Below, in pieces: positions 32,562-43,289 of a DNA stretch of 64,000 nucleotides. Made by a program: the position numbers and the translations under genes. The stretch comes from Lasiosphaeris hirsuta. Taxonomy: Eukaryota > Ascomycota > Sordariomycetes > Sordariales > Lasiosphaeriaceae. Numbering within the stretch: the stretch's first letter is position 1; each line of letters begins with the position of its first letter. The notes below the pieces were generated by a model, which saw only the letters and a list, made by a program, of their open reading frames with translations, had not been told where the DNA came from and ran no database searches. The stretch covers positions 930,001-994,000 of the forward strand of contig JAUKUA010000003.1 in assembly GCA_030549175.1 (NCBI GenBank), given 5' to 3'.

Positions 32562-32735
32562 CTGACGAGTTGATGGACCGAGGGTCGGTCCATTAAGAGA
32601 TCGGTCTAGGAAATAGCGAATCATAGTAGGACCGATGGAGCGAAGGACCGAAGGTCGGTCCTTCGAAGAGTCGGTCCTAGACTGACGAATCACTGAGGGA
32701 CCAAGGGACCGAAGGGGACCACGTCGGCCCATCGG
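32562..32735 (+). repeat. Two to three 70-bp tandem repeats with internal hairpins
   Basis: Units beginning near 32562 and 32632 share the order GACYGA, GGACCGA, GGTCGGTCC, TCGGTC and CGAATCA. Each contains a perfect or near-perfect dyad (GGACCGAAGGTCGGTCC type). A third partial unit follows from about 32702 (GGGACCGAAGGGGACC). Confidence 0.65.
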
Positions 32736-33183
32736 GAACACTTAGATAAATACGCCAGACTGGCCCGGCACTCAGATAGTTTCCTTTATTACGACAGTAA
32801 CGATAATACTACTGCTTTAGAGTATCTCTTAACTGCTTACAATCTCCGTAACCCACACCACACTTTGTTATACCTATTGCACTTAACCTCTTATTATACA
32901 TATACCTCTCTTATGTCAGCCATAGTCAGGAACTGTCTTCAGGGTTCGGGTTGCATAGGTCGTCACACGGGATTTGTATCGGGTAGTCATTGTAGTGAAG
33001 AGAAGAGGGAGGAAGGAGGCTTGTACTTTAACTATCATGACAAAGATTTCGTCAAGCATTGCCTCATCGCCCTAAGGCCTGCCTGTGCCAAATACCGAGA
33101 ATTGTCCTTTTTAGGAGGTCTGACAGCGAGAACTCTGCCTTGGCAGTGTGGTGCTGGGGAAGGCGGATTGAGGGGCTGTGCCC

Positions 33184-33238
33184 AGGGGCGTTCGTTAGAT
33201 ATCTCAGTTGCTGAACTTGTCCACGGAGGTGTGTACTG
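33184..33238 (+). repeat. Dispersed 50-bp repeat, copy 1
   Basis: GGGGCGTTCGTTAGATATCT and GTCCACGGAGGTGTG flank a conserved core. The same stretch recurs in direct orientation at 42164-42212 with a few C/T differences. The wider flanks are only weakly similar. Confidence 0.5.
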
Positions 33239-33312
33239 ACAAGCAGTGTATTGACGGTTCTTGGAACCCCGGGGGTTGAAAGTACTGCACGCCGACGCTA
33301 AAGCTAGTGTCG

Positions 33313-35391
33313 CTAAAACACCAAATCTAGAGCCTGTAACTTCCCAACGACGCTCTTACTTATCACAACGTCCAGTTGAAACGACAAAGATTCTTCCGAA
33401 ATCCCATCCCCGTTCGATGCTTGAATCTCATCTGCCCGTAGGCACAGCTCCACCATCTCGCTGTACACATCTCCGACTTGAGCCGCGACGCGCCGAAGAA
33501 CATCGGAAGCCAGAAGCTACTGATTGTTATCTTCTAACTTAGTGTCATAAGTATCTCTGACTTTTCCTAGGATATAGCTTGGAATCCCGTACAAGTCCAA
33601 GTCGGTCATCTTTTCAGGCTTTCCTAGTTCGAGAACCGTATCGATGGACTCCCACAGCGCAATTTCTATGAGCACGATCCCGAAGCTGTGCCAGTCGTAA
33701 CATTTGCGATACCGTGTCCCTCCTCTGCGTACAGACTGTACGTCAGGATGCCGGTACATGTCCCGAGGTGGACAACGGCTTGGTCGTTGCGACATGATAT
33801 CTATGGTATCCGGTCGAGACAGATCAAATCTCGAGAGATACGGCAAAGTGATATCTACCTCTTCGTTCTCATTAGTAAAAAACAAGACACCGTCACTTCT
33901 TATCCCTTTGTAAAGCCATTAGACCGAATGGAAGTTGGCAATGGCGTTCGCGAGAACCGTACAGAGCTTAAATCGCCAAGATAATGAGAGAAGCGGAGCC
34001 GTCTCTATTAAGCCCCTGAGCGTTGATAGACGTGTTACTTCCTGGCCGCCTGACGGCCTCCCTAGTACCAACCCAAATGCCGGAGCTGGAATATCTATTT
34101 TGGTGTATCCGAGGACAGGAGGCGCTCGGAACGTACCGGGTATCTCCTACGCGAGTAGCTCGGTTAGGAGGCATACCCGTGCTTCGATATCGGCTAGAGC
34201 CGGAGTGCTCTGTGGTAGATTAGACGAATCTTCGTTCTATTCGACCTACACGGTGGTCGAGTTCAAAACTGCTTGTATCCGGCGCCCGTTCATACCTGCG
34301 GTGAGTATGTCCTTGTCGAAGGAGAGTAACTCGAAGGAAAGACTTCCGCGTTGCTTGGCCGTTTCGATCTTTTCGGCAAAGTCCTGGTGTCTCGTAGACG
34401 TCTGGAGGACTTCGGTGTGAAGAATCTTCAGCTTAGCTAGGTGCTTCAGGTATGCTTTCCGCCTGTGGTCTTTCTCTTTTTCAAACGATATGGCCTCCAA
34501 AATGTCTACTCGTCCTTCAACGATGCCCAACTGAGTTGTATAGAGTTCTTGTGTACCATTGATAGACGAGGAAAGTGCCTGAATAAGGTCTTAGATACTT
34601 TGTACGTCATTCCTCAGCTTAAGTAACTCGCGGTATGTCGCTATCGTATTTTCTTAAATCCTGTCAATTTGCGACCTCTGAAGAAGTGCGATGAGGAAAT
34701 CGTTGAGGCTGGTGAGGTTTCTGATTATGGTTTCGAATGTAACTTGATCCACGGCTACTTAGCGTAGCCTGCGAGGCTTACTCATGATACGTTGTAGTTT
34801 GCGTCCCGTTGCTCTGAGACTTAGTTGTACTTTTTCCATGTGTCTTTTGATAACAGACGAGTGGCTAACTTTATGGTTCTTCGAAGTTTGGGCCTCGATA
34901 GCGGGGCCTATAAGGCTAGGACGTTAAAGAAGCTTTTCTAAGTGTGACTTTGCCTCGCCAGTGTTAAGCCAGTTAACTTGGGGCACGGGTGCGATAGTCT
35001 CGTACTTGGTATGTTTACTGGCGAAGTTATCAAGTAGTCCCTTAACCTCTGTAAGGACGGCTAGCAAAACGGCCCGGTTAACCCGTAAGACGGCGCTGAG
35101 CTACCCGTCCTCGTATAGTAAGCCCACCTCTATGCTGAAGTTTAGAAATCTCTGTCGTTCTATCTAGAGACGGACCTAAATTTACTGGTAATCTTCGTGT
35201 ATGTTTGCAGTAGCGACGTAGCATTTGTAACCTGTTTTAAGAACTGTGTCAGTCTTTAGCGCTTTCATATTAGTTTCGCTAATACCCAGGTAGACAGGAC
35301 AATGTAGACCCTTGACACATTTATCGACTAATAGGGTAATTAGCGAGAGAACTCCGACTCTAGTACCTAGAGCCGAGAGGGGATCTGCCAT
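33313..35391 (-). pseudogene. HeLo-domain/kinase-like protein, RIP-inactivated
   Basis: ATG 35391 opens MADPLSALGTRVGVLSLITL, the usual start of fungal HeLo-type N-domains. The frame continues through scattered stops: IERQRFLNFSIEVGLLYEDG, then VNRAVLLAVLTEVKGLL and NLTSLNDFLIALLQ. A kinase-like C-terminus follows: LSWRFKLCTVLANAIANFHS, LYKGIRSDGVLFF, DMYRHPDVQ and YDWHSFGIVLIEIALWE, ending near 33313. Stops such as VRL-TAG-IERQRF and EDG-TAG-LSAV fit CAG->TAG. Intact relatives combine a membrane-active HeLo-type domain with a degenerate kinase and are linked to regulated cell death and incompatibility. This copy is dead. Confidence 0.75.
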
Positions 35392-36001
35392 AGCTACTTA
35401 AGAAAACACGGTAAGGTAAGGAAGGGGCTTAGGTCTGGTTTACTGTAAAAAGTGAGATATGTCGGAGTAGTAGATATTGGCCGTGAAGTTGAACGTAGAC
35501 TTAACTACTGTTGGAATGGATTTGGGAGGATGGATGATCGGAAATGGTAGAGTGCCTAACTATCGTAAGAAAACATGCGAAGAATCCTTGAGAGCCTCGT
35601 CTGCCTCTTCTCAGCCGTTAGGCAGGAGCCGATGCTATGTAGCGTTAGCGTTCTCTACTAGGCTTCTTTCAACGATAAGATATTTACACGTTTAGCTGTC
35701 GGGGTAAGGAGATACTTTCCGAGGTAAGCGCGTTCTTTGCTAGACTACTTTCGGCGACAAACCTAAACCCCGCTTAACCTATGCTACCTGCCAGGGTACC
35801 AAGATCATATAAATTTCCTCGTCTCCAAAAGGTGCCCTAGACGCTTACGTCTATGTGACGTTGTGACTTGAATGTGGCTATTCCCGGGTATGTACTTAGG
35901 CCCCCTCGCCCTGTCTTATTAATCCCGCTAGCTGCATATGTTGATTCTATCTCTGTTATCTCCGAGAGATTATCCGCCTAACGAAGTGTTCTCTTTAAAA
36001 G

Positions 36002-37141
36002 ATGCGTTCGGTAGCAGACCCTTTACTGGATGCTGGTCTTGATGGTCTCGTTATTCCCATACGATTTGTGGACGGCCGAACGATTAAGACTAGACGTTAC
36101 GGGACTCGGACCGAGGAAATCGAGTGGCAGTTTGAGAGAGACATTGGCTACGGTCAATATGGACGTGTTTGGCTCGAAAGAAGTCCATAAGTTGTGTTCA
36201 AAAGAGTAGTTAAGGAGATTCGAAAGTAATCACTGGGAGTCGACTTCAAAAGAGAGATCTCAGCTTTGCATACCCTGAGAAAGGTAAGCCACTTCAAGCT
36301 ATTTAGTCCCTTAGGTAGTTTCCTAGTTTGACGTTTAAGTAACATTAGAACTTTATTGTACGGCTCTTAGGATTCTTTGAAACGAAGCATAGTTACCTAC
36401 TAACAGCCAGTTATATCTATATTATGATGGAATACCTTCCCTTAGGAGATCTTTTTAAGTTCTTCGCCGATCTAGATACTTGTCTGCTCGTCGAAGAAGA
36501 CGCCAAGTATATTAGATACCAACTTCTTTATTGTCTTCGCATCTGCCACGGAATAGGTATTATGTATCGGGATCTGAAGCCGTAGGTAACTTACATATTA
36601 CCCTAGCCAAATTTCATAAGAATCCCTAGTAGGAGTGTAAATGGGCTACTGACTAGACGCTTAGAATGTGTTTGTTGTTTAAAGGTTCCCGTTCTGGCGG
36701 CTCAAACTGGGAGACTTCGGCCTTTCCAAACAAGTCACAGTGGACGAGCTAAATCTAAAAACTAAGGTAGGTACGCCGGCGTTCGAAGCTCCAGAGGTAG
36801 GAGATCCCAGGTCCGTGGAGTATATAAGTACGGTAGACATTTGGTCGTTGGGGTGTCTCCTATATTAGGTACTTATAAAGGCTGTACCTTTTTACACCGC
36901 CGGTTATGGCAGCCTCAGCGATTTCATCCGGGATGAGACTAGATTCCCACTTCGAGGTTTGAGGTAGGTAAATTTGTCTGAAACTGGCATCGATTTCTTG
37001 AGAAAAACTATCAAGATCGATCCCTACGAAAGGCTTATATTTATAACTGCGTTGAATTACCCATGGCTCTAGGAGCTGTCTTCGTGGGACAGAACCCTTA
37101 CGTAAAGGATCATAGAGATTCCGGATCCATTATCTAGGTGA
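36002..37141 (+). pseudogene. Serine/threonine protein kinase, RIP-inactivated
   Basis: ATG 36002 leads to EWQFERDIGYGQYGRVWLER, with a glycine-rich loop in GYGQYGRVW, then the lysine region VVFKRVVKEIRK. After a likely intron (GTAAGC at about 36284) come MMEYLPLGDLFKFF and the catalytic-loop-like MYRDLKP. Next are LKLGDFGLSKQVTVDELNLK (DFG), GTPAFEAPEV (APE) and STVDIWSLGCLLY. Stops after LLY, GLR and PWL all fit CAG->TAG, since the family expects Q or a similar residue there. About 320 residues of catalytic domain are recognisable and no extra domains are seen. The start lies about 600 bp from, and divergent to, the HeLo-kinase start. Confidence 0.75.
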
Positions 37142-37194
37142 GTCTTTAACTGGTACAGACCTCGGCTCTCTATCAAGCTCATATTAAAAGCGTC

Positions 37195-38408
37195 AAAGTA
37201 ACGAGTAGGATATTATTTTGGTGCTTAGACCGACTAGAGTTGGCAAGTCCAGCTTCATCTACCACTTCGTCGAGAGAGGACGTACCCCAAAAGTAGGTAC
37301 TAGGTTAGAATTAGGTAAGCTAGAAGTACTTAATAACACCAATCTTATAAGCAATATAGCTAATATCATCCGTATGTAGAGACGTAGGGCATTGAGGCAT
37401 TCCAATGTATCTCCAATGGCCACCGTTTCCTTATGGTCGACACTCTAGGATTTGACGATAGCTATCGATCGGAAACATCTGTCTTCGAAGAACTCGTCAG
37501 CTGGCTAGCCGTTACATTTAGTAGTAATGTCCACTTGACCGGGGTAATATTGATGACTAGTATACTTTCTATCAGACTGGGAGGCTTTCTGAGAAGATCT
37601 CTAAGATACGTCAAAAAGCTTTGCGGACCGAATCTCAACGGGGTCGTATATATCTCGACCTTTTGGGACAGACTGGAATCCGAGGTATCGGGTGAACATG
37701 GGGAAGAGGAAATGAGACGTACCGAAGAGTTTGACTGGGTGATGGGCGGGCACCGTCCATCGTTTCGTTCGGACGGGTCGGAAGCTACGGCAAATACCGT
37801 TGTGAGGTACTTACTAGACCGATCAAAACCCATGACGTTGCAAATCTAACACGAACTGGTCGAACAGGATCAACCACTGTACCAAACCGCGGCCGGTCTG
37901 TTCCTAACCGAGGACATGTTCCAGATTCGAAATCTCTACGAGAAGGAGATCGCACTCCTGCAGGAGCTGAAAGAAGTAACCAAAGACGGCGACAAAGAAG
38001 CCCAACAGGAGCTGGATAATGCATTGCAAGACCTCCTCAGCCGTATCAAGAAAGTTGACGAGGATTTGGCGTGAATAAAGACCGGCCACCAGCAGATGAT
38101 CGAAAATTTTGCCGTGAAACGCCGGAGGGAGTGGTCGAATCTGATGGCAACCCTGCGACGCCAGGACCCCGAGTGCAACAAGCCCCACAAAGGTCGAAGA
38201 TGAGAACGATTATGCACACGGCGCAGAGGATACTTCACTACCCCTAGAGACCACCGAAGATTCTGAGGCCACTACCAGGTCTGAAGTCCCCAAGGGCACA
38301 TTACAGACTGAAACTGCGGGCGCAGTCGCAATTGGCACAACAAGGACAAGCAAAAACCCTGGGAAGCTGTCGAAATGGATCAAGCGGCAGGTGCGAAAGT
38401 TTAAATAA
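37195..38408 (+). pseudogene. P-loop GTPase (AIG1-like fungal G-domain protein), inactivated
   Basis: DIILVLRPTRVGKSSFIYHF is a P-loop whose usual G-x4-GKS has two Gly->Arg changes (GGA->AGA type), followed by MVDTLGFDDSYRSETSVFEE (switch/DxxG region). Next come GVILMTSILSIRLGGFLRRS, LNGVVYISTFWDRLESE and a helical C-terminal region (EKEIALLQELKEV, then LLSRIKKVDEDLA). One stop after LQI fits CAA->TAA. A second frame after about 38190 supplies an acidic linker and a basic end, KLSKWIKRQVRKFK, so a frameshift or intron lies there. Fungal members of this class are often next to HET/NLR genes. The gene is on the same strand as the kinase, about 60 bp downstream. Confidence 0.7.
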
Positions 38409-39711
38409 TGTCGTAGTTGTTGGAAAGAGAGTAATTCCAAGTACCTTAAAAAAAAGCCACACCCGCCCCTTTTTTGGGGATTTATAGAGTTAATTAGGTT
38501 GGACTAAAACTATTGTGAAAGTTCTGTAAACCCTCCGACATCTCTTAACACTAATTTGGCCAGATCTAACATAGGTGCGTATCGGCGCGGATGAGATCTT
38601 GTGGCGTGGGAGGTCTCCTCCGGCCATACTACCGTCTTCGTAATTCTGCCGTGACATCAGGGCCGTGCGTTCCTGGACGTGAGTGACGTCGCCAATCGCC
38701 GGCATGAATCGGATGACATGGCTGGCTCGTCAATCTCGTGTTCAGCACAGCAAGCAACGATGAGTGCTTTCTGCCATGCCCTACTCAGACACAGTCATGA
38801 TTGTAACCCCGGCTCACCCCCACGTTGGCGCAAAAGATCTACATGCGGTCAGACTACTCCGAAGACACCGAGAGACAGGCGCTTCTCTTGCCGCACCGGG
38901 GAAAACTTCTCCAGATCGGCAGGTCGCTCGCCTCAACTTCAACCAACCCGCAAGCATCCCCCTAAATCACCAGATTACCCCTTCGAGACGGGCCGAGACC
39001 CTCCCTCATCCGAGCTCGCCGAGCGTAGCGCGGCACTCCAGTGGTGAACATAGGTTCGTCGAGACACAGGCACCTGGATACAGAGGCTTCCGGTACCTCA
39101 TCACTTTCCGGCGGCGGGTCAAGTGGCGGATGGTGGGGTTTGACCGGGCGGCGCGCCAAGGTTCTGAGCGACGTCGTCGCCATAGGGAGCAAGTCCCGGT
39201 AGGTTGGGGGGTGGCGTGCCCCCCTACCCTCGTACTAAACTGACTGCGTCAATTCAGCTCCCGTAGGCTCTTATTCAGCTAGGTTGGCCACATCTGTACT
39301 CAGCTTAGCTGAGCTCCATTCAGCTCGGTTGGCCACACCTCCTTTCTGACACTAAATATACGCTCGTGGCCGAGTCTGGGTCGCTGACGCCAGGCGGTAA
39401 ATTTCTGCCGGCAGAAAAGGCAATAGCTTACGGTAGCGGGGACAAAATATGGGCTTAAAAGCGGTGAAGAATACGTAGGAACAACTTAAACGCTGCATAA
39501 TTTTCTGCCGGCAGAATAATTCCGTACCTAGTAGAGCTTTCGGGACGAGTCACACACACACCTAGGACGAGTATAAGTCGTAATTGGAATTGTTGCCTGG
39601 GAGCTATCCTTGTAGGTTACGCGTCATCTTGCTTCCCATCGAGAGGAAACTTTAGCCGGGGGGACTGAAAAGGGGCCTCTGAAGCTATGCAGCGGCGGTA
39701 TATGGGATCAC
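38409..39711. other. GC-richer spacer with palindromes
   Basis: Composition rises to GC-rich between about 38570 and 39240, unlike its neighbours. The open frames there (38679-39047 + and 38962-39192 -) show no family features. Downstream lie TTCAGCTMGGTTGGCCACA direct repeats (about 39277 and 39330) and two TTCTGCCGGCAGAA palindromes. It may be a younger insertion not yet mutated. Confidence 0.4.
39402..39516 (+). repeat. Pair of TTCTGCCGGCAGAA palindromes
   Basis: A 14-16-bp perfect palindrome occurs at 39402-39417 and again at 39503-39516. The 85-bp spacing and identity suggest a duplicated site, for example a recombinase or protein-binding target or the footprint of an insertion. Confidence 0.6.
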
Positions 39712-39966
39712 CCTAGCTCAGGGAAGAATCAGGGGAAGCTCAGGACAAATCAGCCACAGCTCACCCCAGCTCAGGAAGACGAATGAAAAAGGAAATCTTG
39801 TGTGCCCAGATTCGTCGCACAAAACAGCCTGGTTGTCTGCGATGAATCTGGGCACACGAAATTTCCTTTTTCATTCGTAGTCCTGAGCTGGGGTGAGCTA
39901 GGGTGAGCTATAGCTGATTTGCCCTAAACTTTCCCTAAGCTTTCCCTGAGCTTTCCCTGATTCTTC
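39712..39966. repeat. 255-bp foldback element related to repeat A
   Basis: Two arms of about 120 bp are near-perfect inverted copies around a short centre at about 39830. Each arm runs from CTAGCTCAGGGAAGAATCAG at the outer edge to GTGTGCCCAGATTCGTCGCA at the centre. The inner motif is the same as the end of repeat A at 32158 and 55975. The CTGAGC/GAGCT iterations are also shared. It is a MITE-like foldback or two element ends joined head to head. Confidence 0.75.
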
Positions 39967-39982
39967 CCTGAGCTAGCCCAGA

Positions 39983-41198
39983 TCTAGGACCGTGGCCGCA
40001 AGACCCTCCGCCAAAACCCCTGCCAGTACCGACGCCGAACGCTATGATATAATAAAGGCGATTTTCGGCGAAAACTTGGCCAACCATGCCAACAGCCCCA
40101 GATTCAAAGCCTACTTTAAGCACTATTGTTCTGTTGTCTACCCATCCACTTAAGGAGACGCTGTGGTGGAACTCGATACCCCAGTGCTCAAGACCCACGC
40201 CGACGTTCTCAATTGTGTCAAAACCATATTCCGAAATCCGACAATCTCTTTCAACATATTTATCGCCAGAGCCGTTGATCCCAATTCTCCCTCAGCCAGC
40301 CAACGAGAAAAAGAACGTATAGCCAAGGTAGCAGTTAATGTTACCTTTGCCATTAATTGTACACTCAGAGATTATCATACGGGTAGTCTTATCGATAGTG
40401 GCTCTTATCACATTAAATGGGAAGAAGATATTTCTTTTCTCCATTTCATTAAGGATATATTTAAGTTAAAATCATAACATACCCAAACATCGGATCTACA
40501 GCTTAGGCAGTTAGAAATAATGAGGCGTAAGACGTCGATTAAAGCATGGAAACTCTCCAAAAGATACGGTATTAAGATACGGGGCATAGATAACTTGTTA
40601 GAACATCTGGTGTTAAACATCAAAGCAATGACGCTCAAAGTCTTCTATCATGTATCGTTTCTGAGGGTACATCTCCTAAAGAGCAAGTAGGAACTGCTGG
40701 ATCTAAATTTTGAGAAAAGTTTAAAAAGGCGAGACATCCCGTGAACGCCAGCCGACTTCCGCTAACTCCCATAGTAGAGGGACGCTACTACCGAGGCTAC
40801 TTCTTGAGACTCTACTCACATTTCATGACATCCTGTTTCTAGTAGCTAGTGTACGTGGCAAAAAGTCACGTACAGCTCTGGAAACCATGATCCAGAGGTA
40901 TGACTTTGATTAGGAGGGGAGGTAGATTAAGTTCGTTCGGCCTACACCACCAGATATAGCCTTTGACTACTAGGGCGACCGGTTGTCGACCCTCTACGAT
41001 CTCGTAAAGTAGCCACCGCCGAAAAACACCATTGTCCACTAGTTTGAACGGCACACGTCGGAGAGGAATGCTCTAAAAGTCGCTATTTTAAGTCTCTTCT
41101 TATCTGCCATCTTTAGATTGTTATTCTTTATTGTTAGGTTACTTTAGCTTATTTTGGCTGGGATGGCATATAAATACCCAGCAAACCTAAGTTCATGA
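39983..41198 (+). pseudogene. Fungal protein with C-terminal membrane segment, RIP-inactivated
   Basis: A plus-strand frame reads TDAERYDIIKAIFGENLANH, stop, then an uninterrupted stretch of about 110 codons (ELDTPVLKTHADVLNCVKTI, then GSYHIKWEEDISFLHFIKDI). More interrupted sequence ends FVRPTPPDIAFDY, stop, GDRLSTLYDLV, stop, PPPKNTIVH, stop, FERHTSERNALKVAIL, followed by a hydrophobic helix (FLSAIFRLLFFIVRLL). The late stops fit Trp/Gln->TAG. The ER-[NH]-[ST]-[SA]-ER plus terminal-helix arrangement is known from many unannotated Sordariomycete proteins. The function is unknown; it is presumably tail-anchored. Confidence 0.55.
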
Positions 41199-42414
41199 AT
41201 GCCCGTTTAAATTCGGGAATGTTAGAGCGAAAGGAAGCAGGGTATAGAAGACTAGAAAGAATAGAAATGACGGCAACTTAAAATGGGATCCGCTGAAGTT
41301 TCTATGTTAATTTTTAAAACAACGGGCCGGTGTTATTATAGAGCTAATCAGTCATATATATGGTTGTCCTGAGGGTAATAAGTACGGAACTTCTGGCGTA
41401 GCTACGCTCGCCAGTGTCTCCGTTAACTATCGAAAATGGTATATATAACTAGGAGATCTATCAGAAAGACTGCCCTAGCCGTCTACAATTTCATTGTCAT
41501 ATCTTAAGATTCTCGTAATTACTGTATGTGCTAGGCCTACTAATTTCGCATGCCATAACTGATACTGTGGTGGCCTATGGTACTTCGGATTAGGTACCAC
41601 CTCTTTTGAATAAAGCAAAGTCGGCATTTAGCGACTTAATAATTTCAATTAAATATTTCTATATCTCTCTGTCTCATTACCTTCTCTCCATACCTCGCAT
41701 CGTGACCGGCATTTCAACATTTTCTGTTAGGATAGAATTTTCATTTTTACTAAATACTACAACTTGTGGCAGACGAAGATATACTGTCGTTGGACGCAAT
41801 CGAGAGATTTACTAAAATTAGATCTCGCTATACTTCTCCTTTGATGGATGGAACGGATAAAGGACCCCTCCTCTTACTCCTCGAAACCGCATTTTTCGGT
41901 AAATTGCACCTCTCCGTCGACTCTACTCGGCCATCCCATGGCGAGAAGCATGTAGATATGGGCGGACGCATTTAGACGGAGAGAATAGGGCACTATTGGG
42001 GAGATTGCCGGTTTATAAGCTTCCCTTTTCTTCTCTTAGTTAGGATGATAGCAGTAATTCGAGTGCGTGTCTAGTATCTGAGATTGATGTTAGGGATGCT
42101 GCTCTTCTGCACCCGGCCGCGATTCTGGACCTAGGCGTCGAGGATGAGCATGGCCAGACGTGGGGGCGTCAGATACCTCGGCTACTGAACTGGCCCACGG
42201 AGGTGTGCTCTAGCGATCGCTGTCAGGAGTCAAGTGATATTCTGTGGCGTGACAGAGGTAGATGAGGTGGTTGGTATTTTTATTCGGCGAGTCGCACTAG
42301 CACGCTACAAATCTAGAAGATCAAAAACTGTCCCAAATCTAATTTACTCCTCATGGGCTAAGAAATCGGCTCAAGAGTTAAGCCTAGGCCGTGATCTAGG
42401 CTTTACCTTTAGGA
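41199..42414. repeat. AT-rich mutated block
   Basis: AT-rich, with stops in all frames. It includes an open stretch at 41766-41975 (DEDILSLDAIERFTKIRSRY) that may be a gene remnant and the second copy of the 50-bp repeat at 42164-42212. No family was recognised. Confidence 0.45.
42164..42212 (+). repeat. Dispersed 50-bp repeat, copy 2
   Basis: GGGGCGTCAGATACCTCGGC and GCCCACGGAGGTGTG correspond to the copy at 33184-33238. Confidence 0.5.
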
Positions 42415-42660
42415 GGAAGGGAAGTGGACCGAAAAGGGGTTAGGGTGGTCCCAGTTTTGGGCCACCTGTGTCTCAAAAACTGGGACCTCGCGAAAAGTTG
42501 CCATTCGAACCGAAGAGTACTGCCTACTCGTCTAAACCATGTTTGGCGATATCTCTGATCATCTCCTGAGCAGCGCCTGAGCCAGGTGGTACGGGATGGT
42601 GCGGGCGACTGGGGTTGGGGAGGGCAACTTTAGGGTAAAACAACAGCTGGTACCGGGCCA
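42415..42660 (+). repeat. Dispersed repeat B, forward copy
   Basis: From GAGGAAGGGAAGTGGACCGA through CCACCTGTGTCTCAAAAACT and ACCTCGCGAAAAGTTGCCAT to CTTTAGGGTAAAACAAC this matches the reverse complement of 57410-57655 along about 240 bp. It contains its own small dyad (TCCCAGTTTT ... AAAACTGGGA) and CTGAGCAGCGCCTGAG iterations. It is the left member of an inverted pair 15 kb apart. Confidence 0.7.
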
Positions 42661-43289
42661 CTCTGGAGTATCCAGATTCGAATTCAACAGTCGATCAATA
42701 TGTCTCTCCGATAGACGGGTGGAACTACAACGCAACCTATTCCGAGCCCCCTACCCCGACCGCTCGGTTCGATTACTATGTCCCCGTCGACGATTACTCG
42801 CAAAATATCAGCTGGGCGGCTATCGTGTCGTCTGTCAACCGGAAAAGCATTGGTTCAAGTCTCCTATTTCTTTCCGACTCTGCTACTAGCTGGATTTGTC
42901 TATTCAAAGCGGGAAGTCAACCATGTACCTCACTCATCAGTCACATCACACACACACATCTCAGATCCCTACTGTCGGGTCGGAAAGTGCCAAGGAGAGG
43001 GGGTGTTTTTGGCTTGGCCCGGGTTCACCAACATACGCCCGGTCAAGAGTACCAAGTGTGAATGCTGGAGCTGCATAGTAGAAATTGATGTTTTTTTTGG
43101 GTTTTTTTTTTCTTTCCCAATTGTTTTTCTGAAGCCAAGAGAGCCCCTCCCCCTCCAAAACTAGGTACCTACCTACCCACCCAACTTTAGCAGAACTAGG
43201 CATGTCCCTGTATCCCTTGGAATGCCATCCCTCGAGCCAGGCACTAATTATGAGAATGCGTAGTACTGTAGTATGACTAAAGCATCTGC
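42661..43289. other. Stretch downstream of the HET gene
   Basis: This contains a T-run (about 43088-43111). Small frames at 42778-43164 are not recognised. Confidence 0.4.
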
